Source: Candidatus Solirubrobacter pratensis (lineage in GTDB: Bacteria > Actinomycetota > Thermoleophilia > Solirubrobacterales > Solirubrobacteraceae). From it: DNA of 64,000 nucleotides. Under the pieces are notes generated by a model that worked only from the letters and a program-made list of their open reading frames with translations, was not told the origin of the DNA and made no database searches. Shown here piece by piece: positions 1 to 7,334 of the stretch. The stretch spans positions 124,001-188,000 of the forward strand of contig NZ_KE384480.1 in NCBI RefSeq assembly GCF_000425945.1, read 5' to 3'. Made by a program: the position numbers and the translations under genes. Position 1 is the first letter of the stretch. Each line of letters opens with the position of its first letter.

Positions 1-852
1 CTCGCCTGGGACGTGGCCGACTACGTCTCGCTGCACAGCTACTACGACCCGCTCGACCACCCGCACGTCGATGCCTACCTCGCGTGCTCGCTCGACCTCG
101 AGCGGATGATCGGCACGGTCGTCGCCACGGCGGACGCAGTGGCCGGGCGCAAGCGCAGCCGCAGGCGCATCGGGATCAGCGTGGACGAGTGGAACGTCTG
201 GCACAGGACCGCCAACCCGCATCGCCCGGGCGCGAACGAGCCATTCCGGCGCGCGCCCGCGCTCGCCGAGGACGAGCACACGATCGCCGATGCCCTGGTG
301 GTCGGCTGCCTGCTGATCACGCTGCTGCGGCACGCCGATCGCGTGAAGATCGGCTGCCTCGCGCAGCTGGTCAACGTGATCCCGCCGATCCGGACCCTCG
401 ACGGCGGACCGGCCTGGCGCCAGACGACCTTCCATCCCTTCGCCCACGCGTCGCGCTTCGCGCGCGGGACGGTCTTGCGCGTCGAGCCGGAAGGCCCGAC
501 GTACGAGGTCCCCGGCGAAGGCGCCGTGCCGTCGATCGAGGCCACCGCCGTGCTCGGCCCCGACGGCGCGCTGACGCTCTTCGCCGTCAACCGCGCGGAT
601 GCCACGCTGTCCGTCGAGGCGATCCTGCGCGAGCTCGACGACGTCGAGGTCGCCGAGCACGTCGTGCTGGCCGACCCGGACATCGGCGCCGCCAACACAG
701 CAGAGCACCCCGATCGCGTCGTGCCGCGACGCGCCGCGGGAGCGACCGTCCGCGACGGGACGCTGCGCGCCGAGTTGCCGCCCCGCTCCTGGAACGTGCT
801 GCGACTCCGCGCACCTGATCGTCCATCCGATCTCGCTACGCTCGTGGCGTAG
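1..852 (+). CDS. Alpha-L-arabinofuranosidase (GH51), C-terminal part
   Basis: The reading frame is open from base 1, so the N-terminus lies outside the window; 283 residues remain, about the C-terminal 55 percent of a GH51 enzyme. These enzymes release terminal alpha-L-arabinofuranose from arabinan and arabinoxylan. The motif SVDEWNVW near bases 178-201 carries the Glu that acts as nucleophile in the family; the acid/base Glu (WGVGNE-type motif) would lie upstream of the window. The end is the usual beta-sandwich with an LPPRSWNVLRL finish. No signal peptide can be judged. A DUF1918 gene follows 22 bases later on the same strand. Family call is firm; exact sugar specificity is inferred. Confidence 0.9.
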   Translation, partial: LAWDVADYVSLHSYYDPLDHPHVDAYLACSLDLERMIGTVVATADAVAGRKRSRRRIGISVDEWNVWHRTANPHRPGANEPFRRAPALAEDEHTIADALVVGCLLITLLRHADRVKIGCLAQLVNVIPPIRTLDGGPAWRQTTFHPFAHASRFARGTVLRVEPEGPTYEVPGEGAVPSIEATAVLGPDGALTLFAVNRADATLSVEAILRELDDVEVAEHVVLADPDIGAANTAEHPDRVVPRRAAGATVRDGTLRAELPPRSWNVLRLRAPDRPSDLATLVA

Positions 853-874
853 CAAGTGAAGGGAGGATGATCAA

Positions 875-1078
875 TTGACCTTCCAGGTCGGAGATCGGGT
901 AGTCGCGGAGTCGGAGTCGACTGAGCGCCGAGCGCGCGCGGGCACCGTCCGCGAGGTGCTGCGCGAGGATCCCGTGCCGCGGTACCGCATCGACTGGGAT
1001 GACGGCCACTCGACCGTGTACACACCGGCGGCGGGGGCACTGCACGCGGCTCGCCCCGACGCGGAGCCCGCGCGCTGA
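875..1078 (+). CDS. DUF1918 small protein
   Basis: A 67-residue protein starting FQVGDRVV after the initiator and containing YRIDWDDGHSTVYTP, the hallmark of DUF1918, a small SH3-like beta-barrel family common in actinobacteria and of unknown function. The start is TTG at 875, chosen because GGGAGG at 861-866 lies 8 bases upstream; the ATG at 867 opens only a three-codon frame. Strong charge alternation and no membrane segment suggest a cytosolic protein. A 10-bp hairpin at 1095-1119 just downstream probably ends the transcript. Confidence 0.85.
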   Translation: MTFQVGDRVVAESESTERRARAGTVREVLREDPVPRYRIDWDDGHSTVYTPAAGALHAARPDAEPAR

Positions 1079-1094
1079 CCGGCTGAACCATGTC

Positions 1095-1119
1095 CGCCCG
1101 GCACACCGCGTGCCGGGCG
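1095..1119 (+). terminator. GC-rich hairpin after DUF1918 gene
   Basis: A perfect 10-bp inverted repeat (CGCCCGGCAC / GTGCCGGGCG) with a 5-base loop begins 16 bases after the DUF1918 stop. There is no clear U-tract, as is common for terminators in high-GC actinobacteria. Confidence 0.55.
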
Positions 1120-1398
1120 CGACATCGGGAGCCGAACGCGCTCGATCACGCGCAGAGCGGGCGGGAAGAGTTCACGCTGACGTCGAAGCAAGAGCAGGAA
1201 CGCCCGAGCCCGCCACGGCATCGCCGGCGCCGGGACGGCCGTGCGCGGTCCTCATGATCGGTGTGCGTCCTGAGACCGGCCGATCGCTGAGCCCGTGCTC
1301 CCCGCGCTCGTGGCGCGGGACCTCATGAGCCGGAGAGCGGGTGAGCTTGCCTGCGCGGCTCGCGAAGGCCGAATGATCGGTTTTTCGGCGATGCCATT

Positions 1399-1449
1399 GG
1401 GGGTGCCCTACGAAACTTCGAATAGTTCGAAGGTCCGTGAGGCACCCCC
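1399..1449. repeat. Nested inverted repeat (51 bases)
   Basis: Outer arms GGGGGTGCC (1399-1407) and GGCACCCCC (1441-1449) are perfect 9-bp complements. Inside them CTTCGAA (1416-1422) and TTCGAAG (1426-1432) form a second perfect 7-bp stem with a 3-base loop, and the intervening 8-base stretches can pair in part. The AT-richer core is unusual for this DNA. It lies about 95 bases past the end of the minus-strand sigma factor gene, so it may be a terminator or processing element for that operon; it is too short for a tRNA. Confidence 0.6.
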
Positions 1450-1544
1450 GGAATCCGTGCGCGCCGATGGGCGGTCGTGCGCGATCGCGCCCCCGGCGAT
1501 GATCGCTCGTGACCTGGGGGGCGGACGTGCCACCCCACGGTCAG

Positions 1545-2780
1545 TCACCCCAGCCATGCGGCGCGAGTCAGGAGGTGGCGCCTCTCGGGTTCGCTGGTGG
1601 TGCGTCGGGCCGCCTCTTGGTAGCCGGCGCGCGCCGCGTCGTGGTCGCCGGCCATCTCCAGCAGGTGGGCCCGCACGGACACGAGGTGGTGGGAGGCGGA
1701 GATGCGCTCGCCGGCCGACAGGGCGTCGAGTAGGGCGAGCCCGGCCGCGGGTCCTTGTACCTTGGCCACCGCCACCGCCCGGTTGAGCGTCACCGTCGGG
1801 TTGGGTGCCACGCGCTCCAGAACCGTGTAGAGGGCGAGAATCTGCGGCCAGTCGGTGACTTCGGCGGTGGGTGCCTCGTCGTGGACGGCGGCGATGGCGG
1901 CCTGGAGCTGGTACGGGCCGATCGGGCCCCTCGACAGGGTGTCGGTCACGAGGGCCACGCCCTCGGCGATGGCTTTGGTGTTCCAGAGCGTCCGGTCCTG
2001 CTCGCTCAGCGGCACCAGCGACCCGTCCGGGGCCGTGCGGGCCTGGCGGCGGGCGTCGGTCAGCAGCAGAAGGCCCAGGAGCCCGGCCACCTCGCCGTCG
2101 CCGGGGACCAGCCGATGGAGCTCGCGGGCCAGCCGGATGGCCTCGGCCGTCAGCTCTGCCCGCACCAGCTGCGCTCCCGACGTGGCCGTGTAGCCCTCGT
2201 TGAAGACGAGGTAGACCACGTGGAGCACGACGCCGAGCCGCTCCGCCTGCTCAGCCGGCGGCGGCAGGTCGAAGCTGGCTCCGGTCGCCTTGATGCGTTG
2301 CTTCGCCCGGCTGATGCGCTGCGCCATGGTCGCCTCGGGCACGAGGAAGGCCCGGGCGATCTCGGCGGTCGACAGGCCGCCGACGGCCCGCAGGGTCAGC
2401 GCGACCTGCGACGCGGGCGTCAGCGCCCGGTGGCAGCACAGGAACAGCAGCGTGAGGGTGTCGTCGCCGGTGGGGCCACGGGCTTCGACGTCGGGGTACA
2501 CCTCGCCACCGGCGGGCGGGGGCGGAGTGCGGATGGCATCGGCCTCCTCCCGCCGGCGGCGGGCGGCGTCGCTGCGCAGCTGGTCGGCGAGGCGACGCGA
2601 CGCCACCGTCACCAACCACCCTCGGGGATCCTCCGGCCACCCCTGCACCGGCCACTGGACCGTGGCTGCCACCAGCGCCTCCTGGACGGCGTCCTCGCAG
2701 GCGTCGAAGTGGCCGTAGCGGCGCACCAGCGCACCGAGCACCTCCGGGACCAGCCGCCGGACGGCCCGCCAGTAGGTCAC
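1545..2780 (-). CDS. ECF42-type RNA polymerase sigma factor with C-terminal SnoaL/TPR-like extension
   Basis: A 411-residue sigma-70 family protein. The N-terminal third has region 2 (ACEDAVQEALVAA, DPRGWLVTVASRRLADQLR) and region 4 (LTLRAVGGLSTAEIARAF...QRISRAKQRI). The long C-terminal half (DUF6596 plus helical repeats, with FNEGYTA and LNRAVAVA) is what marks the ECF42 group, whose members sit beside DGPF/YCII proteins and carry the regulatory extension in place of an anti-sigma factor. That is the arrangement here. The GTG start at 2780 overlaps the stop of the DGPF gene by 4 bases (GTGA), so translation is probably coupled. Regulon targets cannot be read from the sequence. No anti-sigma gene is adjacent. 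Confidence 0.92.
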   Translation of the reverse strand: MTYWRAVRRLVPEVLGALVRRYGHFDACEDAVQEALVAATVQWPVQGWPEDPRGWLVTVASRRLADQLRSDAARRRREEADAIRTPPPPAGGEVYPDVEARGPTGDDTLTLLFLCCHRALTPASQVALTLRAVGGLSTAEIARAFLVPEATMAQRISRAKQRIKATGASFDLPPPAEQAERLGVVLHVVYLVFNEGYTATSGAQLVRAELTAEAIRLARELHRLVPGDGEVAGLLGLLLLTDARRQARTAPDGSLVPLSEQDRTLWNTKAIAEGVALVTDTLSRGPIGPYQLQAAIAAVHDEAPTAEVTDWPQILALYTVLERVAPNPTVTLNRAVAVAKVQGPAAGLALLDALSAGERISASHHLVSVRAHLLEMAGDHDAARAGYQEAARRTTSEPERRHLLTRAAWLG

Positions 2781-3139
2781 GGCTCGACGTCGGCCTCGTG
2801 CATGAGTGGCCGGACCTCGACGCCCCAGTAGCGCGCCGACGGGTTGCGAGCCGCGATCTCCAGTGCCCGTTCCAGGCTGTCGCAGTCGAGGATCGTGAAG
2901 CTGCCCAGGTACTCCTTGGCCTCGGCGAAGGGGCCGTCGGTCACCACCGGCGTCCCGCCGGAGACCCGGACCATCTTGGCGTTCACCTGGTCGGCCACGC
3001 CATAGGCGCCGACCAGCTCACCCGACTCGAACAGCTCCTGGTTGAGGGCATCGGTCGCGCGGAGGATCTCGGCGAAGGCCTCCGCACCCACCGAGCTGAA
3101 GGCTTCCTCGTTGCCGTAGATCAGCAGCATGTACTTCAC
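2777..3139 (-). CDS. DGPF / YCII-related domain protein
   Basis: A 120-residue single-domain protein starting KYMLLIYGNE after the initiator and carrying VVTDGPFAEAKE, the DGPF signature. YCII-like ferredoxin-fold proteins of this type are the standard partner of ECF42 sigma factors, but their role (sensor or enzyme) is not established. I start it at GTG 3139, with GAGAGGGG a few bases upstream and the family-typical MKYMLLIY N-terminus. A GTG at 3157 would add six residues and overlap the upstream stop by 4 bases. Middle gene of the three-gene minus-strand operon. Confidence 0.88.
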   Translation of the reverse strand: MKYMLLIYGNEEAFSSVGAEAFAEILRATDALNQELFESGELVGAYGVADQVNAKMVRVSGGTPVVTDGPFAEAKEYLGSFTILDCDSLERALEIAARNPSARYWGVEVRPLMHEADVEP

Positions 3140-3153
3140 AGCTAGCCCCTCTC

Positions 3154-3879
3154 TCACTGCTCCGGCTTGGCGGGTCCGACCAGGTCGCCGCCGGCGCCGC
3201 GATCGTCCAGCACCAGCTTCGACCGCCCGGTGACGGTGTAGCGAATGTGGGTGACCTCGGGCGCCTCGACGACCCGGGTCGGGACCAGCTCGATGCCGTC
3301 GTCGGCGCCGAGGCCGAGGCTGGGGTCGAACAGGCGCTGGCCGTCGCCCAGCAGCACCGGGGCGATGTGCACCTCAAGCTGGTCGAGCAGCCCGGCGGCC
3401 AGCACCTGGCGCAGGAGCTCCCCGCCGCCGGCCACCGCCACGTCCTTGCTACCGGCGGCGTCCCGGGCCAGCTCGATGGCCCGCTCGAGTCCTTCGGTGA
3501 CAAAGGTGAAGGAGGTGCCACCCTGTCGTTCGAGCACGTCCCGGGAACGGTGGGTGACGACGAACACCGGGGCGTGGAACGGCGGCTCCTCGCCCCAGGG
3601 GACCTCGCCGGCGTCGAACATGCGCCGGCCCATGACATAGGCACCGGCCGCCGCGAACGTCTCCCCGACGATCTGAGAGTTGATCGACTGCTCGCCGCCG
3701 GCGAAGCCCAGCCGCTCGCGCCAGGCCATGGCGTCGACGACCCAGCGGGTGACCCGGAAGAAACCGGGCGCTTCGGGGCCCCGCATCCAGCCACTCATGT
3801 CCTTGGGGGCCCGCGTGTCCCGCGGTCCGGTGTAGAAGCCGTCGAGGGACACCGACATCTGGGCGGTCACCTTGGTCAT
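3154..3879 (-). CDS. Dihydrofolate reductase-like (RibD C-terminal domain) protein
   Basis: A 241-residue RibD_C/DHFR-fold protein, starting TKVTAQMSVSLDGF after the initiator, with YVMGRRMFD and VAGGGELLRQVLAAGLLDQ as the typical nucleotide-binding and C-terminal core motifs. The family includes NADPH-dependent reductases related to riboflavin synthesis, but stand-alone members like this mostly lack a known substrate. The ATG at 3879 follows GAGGAG with good spacing. It is the first gene of the operon with the DGPF protein and ECF42 sigma factor, so it is likely transcribed with its regulator; association of ECF42 loci with such reductases suggests oxidative or chemical stress response, which is inference. 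Confidence 0.85.
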   Translation of the reverse strand: MTKVTAQMSVSLDGFYTGPRDTRAPKDMSGWMRGPEAPGFFRVTRWVVDAMAWRERLGFAGGEQSINSQIVGETFAAAGAYVMGRRMFDAGEVPWGEEPPFHAPVFVVTHRSRDVLERQGGTSFTFVTEGLERAIELARDAAGSKDVAVAGGGELLRQVLAAGLLDQLEVHIAPVLLGDGQRLFDPSLGLGADDGIELVPTRVVEAPEVTHIRYTVTGRSKLVLDDRGAGGDLVGPAKPEQ

Positions 3880-4428
3880 CGTTCGTGCTCCTCTCGTGTT
3901 GGCGGCCGCCTTGGCCGCCGGTGCCCATGAGTCGGAGCCGACCGCCCGTTCTCGACACGCGCCGACGAGGAATCCTAGGAGAAGTCCCGCCTCGGATGGG
4001 GGAGAGGTCCCCTACAGGCCGAAGGCGGCCCAGCCGGCGGGGAGGGCACGGCCCGGGCCGGCCGCCGGCTGGCCCGGCCTGACCGAGGCAGTCCTTCCCC
4101 GGAGGGACGACGTACTTCAACTCGGCGCTGTCCAGACGCGCCGGCGAGTCGCCATCCATCGCGCCTCGCGTCAGTGGTAGTCGCCGGGACGCCGCTGCCG
4201 CCGGATCACGAGGATCGCGAGCCGTGGCTCGCGGCGGCCGAGGCGGCGGAGTTGCGACAGGAGGCTCACGAGTGCATTCACCATGGCTTGCATCGTGCGG
4301 CGACGCGTATGTAGAGCGCGTACAGGAATCGCCGCCCGGCGTAAAGATTCCATCGCTTCACGAGATCTTGATGGCGCGAGCCGCGACCTGTACGGGTTCT
4401 TTGCGGCCGAGGCCCGATCCTCGACGGC
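3880..4428. other. Non-coding interval upstream of the ECF42 operon
   Basis: No supported gene in about 550 bases. It includes the leader of the minus-strand operon and a long hairpin: CCAGCCGGCGG at 4030-4040 pairs perfectly with CCGCCGGCTGG at 4062-4072 across a 21-base loop. A 40-codon minus-strand frame ending near 4171 was considered and not accepted. Confidence 0.5.
3901..3919 (-). promoter_or_regulatory. Inverted repeat in leader of the ECF42 operon
   Basis: GGCGGCC (3901-3907) and GGCCGCC (3913-3919) form a perfect 7-bp stem with a 5-base loop, ending 22 bases before the start codon of the first operon gene and just upstream of its GAGGAG ribosome site. It could be an operator or a leader stem-loop. 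No promoter could be assigned with confidence. Confidence 0.35.
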
Positions 4429-4626
4429 ATGGAAGCGACTCCCTTCCCCGGAGCTCAAGGCCCGCCTCCGCCGGGCGGCCCCGAGCTGCCGATGTGGCAC
4501 CGGCCGAGCGAGCACTCCGTGCGCGACGCGATGCACCGCCTCGAGGATCGCCGCACGCACCACTTCACCGTGCCGATCGTCACGCCGCAGTCCGCGCCAC
4601 CGCCGCAGGCGTCGGGCGACTGGTGA
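4429..4626 (+). CDS. Possible small protein, unknown
   Basis: A 65-codon frame (ATG to TGA). From about codon 13 on, nearly every third position is G or C, as expected of a gene in this genome, whereas the two overlapping plus frames lose this bias. The product is proline-rich at the N-terminus and then amphipathic (MWHRPSEHSVRDAMHRLEDR). It ends 16 bases before the perfect hairpin at 4643-4672, which would serve it and the convergent fasciclin gene. No ribosome site or family is recognised, so this is tentative. Confidence 0.35.
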   Translation: MEATPFPGAQGPPPPGGPELPMWHRPSEHSVRDAMHRLEDRRTHHFTVPIVTPQSAPPPQASGDW

Positions 4627-4642
4627 TCGGAGCGCTCTACGA

Positions 4643-4672
4643 GCGCCCGGCGCGGCGGGCCGCGCCGGGCGC
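4643..4672. terminator. Bidirectional 13-bp hairpin
   Basis: A perfect 13-bp inverted repeat (GCGCCCGGCGCGG at 4643-4655, its complement at 4660-4672) with a 4-base loop. It lies 14 bases beyond the fasciclin stop, so it is a likely terminator for the DUF378-fasciclin operon, and possibly for the small frame on the other side. Confidence 0.7.
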
Positions 4673-4686
4673 ATGCAGAAGCTGTG

Positions 4687-5187
4687 TCAGCGCGGGACCA
4701 GCACCTGGTTGATGACGTGGATGACGCCGTTCGACGCGGCGACGTCCGGCGTGGTGACCCGGGCGCCGCCGACGTAGACCTTGCCGCTGCGGACGCGGAC
4801 GGGGAGACGCTGGCCGTTGAGGGTCTTGATCGAGTGACGCTTGACGACCTTGCTCGCCGTCAGCCTGCCCTTGGCGACGTGGTAGAGCAGGATCGAGCGG
4901 AGCTTGGCCTTGTCGGCTGCCAGCGCGTTGAGCGTCGACGAGGGGACCTTGGCGAACGCCGCGTCGGTCGGCGCGAACACCGTGTACGGGCCCTTGCCCT
5001 TCAGGGTCCCGGCGAGATCGGCCTGCTGCAGCAGCGACGCGAGCGTCTTGAAGTTGCCGGCCGCGGCCGCGGTCTCGACGATGTCGTTGCGGGGGGCCGT
5101 CCGGGCGGGGCTTGCGGACGCCGGGCCGGCAACGAGGGCGGCGCCGGACGTGGCGGCGATGGCGAGGATGGTGCCGATGCGGTGCAT
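4687..5187 (-). CDS. Secreted fasciclin (FAS1) domain protein
   Basis: A 166-residue protein with a Sec signal peptide (about residues 1-25, ending near PASASPA) and one FAS1 domain: FKTLASLLQQADL, the H1 motif region YTVFAPTDAAFAKVP, LLYHVAKG and the H2-like GVIHVINQVLVP. FAS1 domains act outside the cell in adhesion or surface interactions. The ATG at 5187 is preceded by GGAG at 7 bases. It lies 35 bases after the DUF378 gene, so the two share an operon whose promoter carries CarH-like operator motifs, which suggests light- or B12-dependent expression. Confidence 0.93.
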   Translation of the reverse strand: MHRIGTILAIAATSGAALVAGPASASPARTAPRNDIVETAAAAGNFKTLASLLQQADLAGTLKGKGPYTVFAPTDAAFAKVPSSTLNALAADKAKLRSILLYHVAKGRLTASKVVKRHSIKTLNGQRLPVRVRSGKVYVGGARVTTPDVAASNGVIHVINQVLVPR

Positions 5188-5222
5188 GTGAGTCTCCGTT
5201 TTGGGGCGGTGGATTGCCGTGG

Positions 5223-5465
5223 TCAGCGGGCGGCCGTCGCGGCGCGGCGGCTGCCGGCGGGCCGGCGCCGGGCGAGCAGCGCGGCGGCGCCGTAGACGGC
5301 GGCGAGTCCGACGAGTCCGTAGACGATCCGGCTCGCGGCGTTGGTGGTCCCGAACTGTTCGCCGAAGATCCAGGCGACGAGGTCGAACTCGGCGATCGCG
5401 ACGAGGCCCCAGTTGAGCCCGCCGACGATGACGAGGATTGCGGCCAGCATGTTCAGCGACTTCAT
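5223..5465 (-). CDS. DUF378 family membrane protein
   Basis: An 80-residue protein with two membrane helices (about residues 5-25 and 45-62) around the DUF378 motif VGGLNWGLVAI. The function of the family is unknown. The ATG at 5465 is preceded by AGGTGG at 4 bases; earlier in-frame starts would run through the promoter. The tail is basic (RRRPAGSRRAATAAR). It is the first gene after a near-consensus promoter (5503-5531) that overlaps the operator-like TGTACA/CGTACG motifs, and is followed by the fasciclin gene. Confidence 0.85.
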   Translation of the reverse strand: MKSLNMLAAILVIVGGLNWGLVAIAEFDLVAWIFGEQFGTTNAASRIVYGLVGLAAVYGAAALLARRRPAGSRRAATAAR

Positions 5466-5488
5466 CTGTCCACCTTTTGTCGAGGTAC

Positions 5489-5505
5489 TGTACATGCTTC
5501 GTACG
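5489..5505. promoter_or_regulatory. CarH-type operator repeats, site 1
   Basis: TGTACA (5489-5494) and CGTACG (5500-5505) are spaced 11 bases start to start. Tandem repeats with a TnTACA core at about 11-bp spacing are the known CarH/LitR operator pattern. They cover the -10 element and start point of the DUF378-fasciclin promoter, the right place for repression. Confidence 0.55.
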
Positions 5506-5531
5506 GTAGGACCGGTCGCACGACCTGTCAA
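5503..5531 (-). promoter_or_regulatory. Sigma70-like promoter of the DUF378-fasciclin operon
   Basis: On the minus strand TTGACA (5531-5526) is followed, after exactly 17 bases, by TACCGT (5508-5503). The predicted start point near 5496 gives a leader of about 30 bases to the DUF378 ATG. The -10 element is overlapped by CGTACG of the operator-like repeat. Confidence 0.65.
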
Positions 5532-5536
5532 GCTCC

Positions 5537-5564
5537 TGTTCAACATCTGTACAGTCCTTGTATG
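5537..5564. promoter_or_regulatory. CarH-type operator repeats, site 2
   Basis: TGTTCA (5537), TGTACA (5549) and TGTATG (5559) follow each other at 12- and 10-base steps and run into the ATG of the CarH-like gene at 5562, suggesting autoregulation. Weaker than site 1 because only one copy is exact. Confidence 0.45.
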
Positions 5565-6449
5565 CAAAACGACGGCGTCCTGCGCATCGGGGAGCTCAGC
5601 AAGCGCTCGGGTGTGAGGCCGGAGCTGCTTCGCGCGTGGGAGCGCCGGTACGGGCTATTGCGCCCGACGCGCTCGGCGGGCGGCTTGCGCTTGTACTCCG
5701 CCGCGGACGTCGAGCGCGTCCGCGTCATGCAGGAGCATCTCGCCGACGGGCTGGCGGCCGCAGAGGCGGCGGCGCTCGTCTCGCGCGGCGAGCTCCGCGA
5801 CGAGGCGCCGGCGCCGGCGGCCGCACTCTCCCCGGTGGCGCTGCGCGAAGCGCTCGCCGACGCCCTGGATCGCTTCGACGAGCCGCGGGCGCAGGAGATC
5901 CTCGACCGGCTGCTCGCCGCGGCGACCGTCGACACGCTGCTCGCCGACGTGATCCTGCCGTACCTGTGCACGCTCGGCGAACGCTGGGAGCGCGGCGAAG
6001 CCTCCGTCGCGCAGGAGCACTTCGCGTCCGGCGTGCTCCGCGGCCGGCTGCTCGGCCTGGCGCGCGGCTGGGGCCTCGGCGTCGGCCCGGTGGCGGTGCT
6101 CGCCTGCCTGCCGGGCGAGCACCACGACCTCGGCCTGATCGCCTTCGGGCTGGCGCTGCGGGCGCGCGGCTGGCGCATCGTCTACCTCGGTCCCGACGCG
6201 CCGATCGAGACGGTCGACGAGGCGGCCCGTCAGCTGCAACCGAGCTTCGTGGTCCTGCACTCGGTCGACGGCGACCGCGTGCGGGAGGCCGCCGAGCCGC
6301 TGCGGACCCTCGCGACGCGCCAGCGGGTCGCGGTCGGCGGCGCCGCCGCGCGGGACGACGGCCTGCTCTGCGGCGTCGTCCTCCGGCTCACGGGTGACGT
6401 GATCGCCGAGGCGAGACGCATCACGACGCTCGTCGGGGCGGAGGCCTGA
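5562..6449 (+). CDS. MerR-family, cobalamin-binding CarH-like photoreceptor repressor
   Basis: A 295-residue regulator with three parts: an N-terminal MerR winged helix (LRIGELSKRSGVRPELLRAWERRYGL, split here as LRIGELSKRSGV then RPELLRAWERRYGL), a four-helix bundle containing W-x9-EH (WERGEASVAQEH), and a Rossmann domain with E-x-H-x-x-G (GEHHDLG). These two motifs define adenosylcobalamin-dependent light sensors such as CarH: the Rossmann His is the lower cobalt ligand and Trp/Glu/His cap the adenosyl group. In the dark such proteins bind DNA as tetramers and light releases them. The residue after the Trp is Glu, not the His that ligates cobalt after photolysis in Thermus CarH, so photochemistry may differ. 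Divergent from the DUF378-fasciclin operon with operator-like repeats between. Confidence 0.88.
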   Translation: MQNDGVLRIGELSKRSGVRPELLRAWERRYGLLRPTRSAGGLRLYSAADVERVRVMQEHLADGLAAAEAAALVSRGELRDEAPAPAAALSPVALREALADALDRFDEPRAQEILDRLLAAATVDTLLADVILPYLCTLGERWERGEASVAQEHFASGVLRGRLLGLARGWGLGVGPVAVLACLPGEHHDLGLIAFGLALRARGWRIVYLGPDAPIETVDEAARQLQPSFVVLHSVDGDRVREAAEPLRTLATRQRVAVGGAAARDDGLLCGVVLRLTGDVIAEARRITTLVGAEA

Positions 6450-6611
6450 CCTCGCCGGAAGAGCGGGACCGTCAGTCGCCGCTGCCGCGCCCGGTCGCCA
6501 GGTCGCGCATGCGGTCGAGCAGCGATGCCGCCGGACCCGCCGCCATCCGCGGCACCGGCGCACGCCACGTGTCCGCACCGAGACGCCTGCGCGCCTGTCG
6601 AGTCGCGAGCT

Positions 6612-7262
6612 TCAGCGGGTCTCGAGGAACCGGATCACGGCGAGGACACGGCGGTGATCGTCGCTCGTCTCCGGGAGCCGCAACTTCGTGAAGATGCTGC
6701 GCACGTGCTTCTCCACGGTGCCCTCGGTGACCCACAGACGGCGTGCGATCCCGCCGTTCGTACGGCCCTCGGCCATCAGCCCGAGCACCTCGCGCTCACG
6801 CGGCGAGAGGTGCTCGAGCGGGTCCTGCGCGCGGCGCACCGCGACCAGCTCCTGGACCAGGGCGGCATCCACGACGGCTCCTCCATTGAGGATCCGCTCC
6901 AGCGCGTCGATGAACTCGTCGACGTCGGAGATGCGGTCCTTCAGCAGGTAGCCGCTGCGCGCGCCTTGGGCCAGCACGTCGGTGGCCTGCTCGACCTCGA
7001 CGTGCGCGGAGAGCACGACGATCGCGGTGCCGGGGAGCTCCTCGCGGATCGTCCGTGCGGCCTCGAGTCCCTCGGTCGTGTGGGTGGGCGGCATGCGGAT
7101 GTCGACGATGACGAGGTCGGGCCGGTGGCGGCGAACGAGCGCCAGCAGCGCGGCCCCGTTGCCGGCGCTGTCCACGACCTCGAAGCCGGAGTCGTCGAGC
7201 AGCCGCGCCAGCCCTTCACGCAGCAGCACCTCGTCGTCGGCGAGGATCACCCGCGGAGCCAT
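6612..7262 (-). CDS. NarL/LuxR-family response regulator
   Basis: A 216-residue two-domain regulator. The receiver (residues 1-120) has DDE near the N-terminus, the phospho-acceptor Asp in VIVDIRMPP, SAH at the Thr/Ser switch and Lys in YLLKDR. The C-terminal LuxR helix-turn-helix reads LSPREREVLGLMAEG then TEGTVEKHVRSIF. ATG 7262 gives the usual MAPRVILADDE beginning. It is divergent from a lone receiver protein (7335) and a DUF4118-GAF histidine kinase (7729) whose HisKA_3 type pairs with NarL-type regulators, so the kinase is the likely partner. Confidence 0.92.
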   Translation of the reverse strand: MAPRVILADDEVLLREGLARLLDDSGFEVVDSAGNGAALLALVRRHRPDLVIVDIRMPPTHTTEGLEAARTIREELPGTAIVVLSAHVEVEQATDVLAQGARSGYLLKDRISDVDEFIDALERILNGGAVVDAALVQELVAVRRAQDPLEHLSPREREVLGLMAEGRTNGGIARRLWVTEGTVEKHVRSIFTKLRLPETSDDHRRVLAVIRFLETR

Positions 7263-7334
7263 GCGGCGATTATCGACGCTTCTGGGTACCTGCAATGCGC
7301 CGACGGACGCGCGGTCGTAGGGTGGTCTGATCCC

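Larger units (their letters stand above)
1079..1544. other. Non-coding interval with a composite hairpin
   Basis: The 466 bases between two convergent transcription units hold no convincing gene; open frames here are Arg/Pro-rich and lack family motifs. Apart from the hairpin at 1095-1119, the notable object is a nested inverted repeat at 1399-1449. Confidence 0.6.

Noticed and set aside
75..1106. Long minus-strand open frame over the arabinofuranosidase
   Set aside because: Arg/Ser-rich composition without domain motifs; shadow of the GH51 frame, which has clear catalytic motifs.
1399..1449. tRNA-like ends (G-rich acceptor-like arm, GTTCGAAG)
   Set aside because: Only 51 bases, no D or anticodon arm; it is a nested hairpin.
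4171..4674. Minus-strand open frame of 167 codons, and a 40-codon frame at its end
   Set aside because: Arg-rich, no GC3 bias, no ribosome site, and crosses a terminator hairpin.
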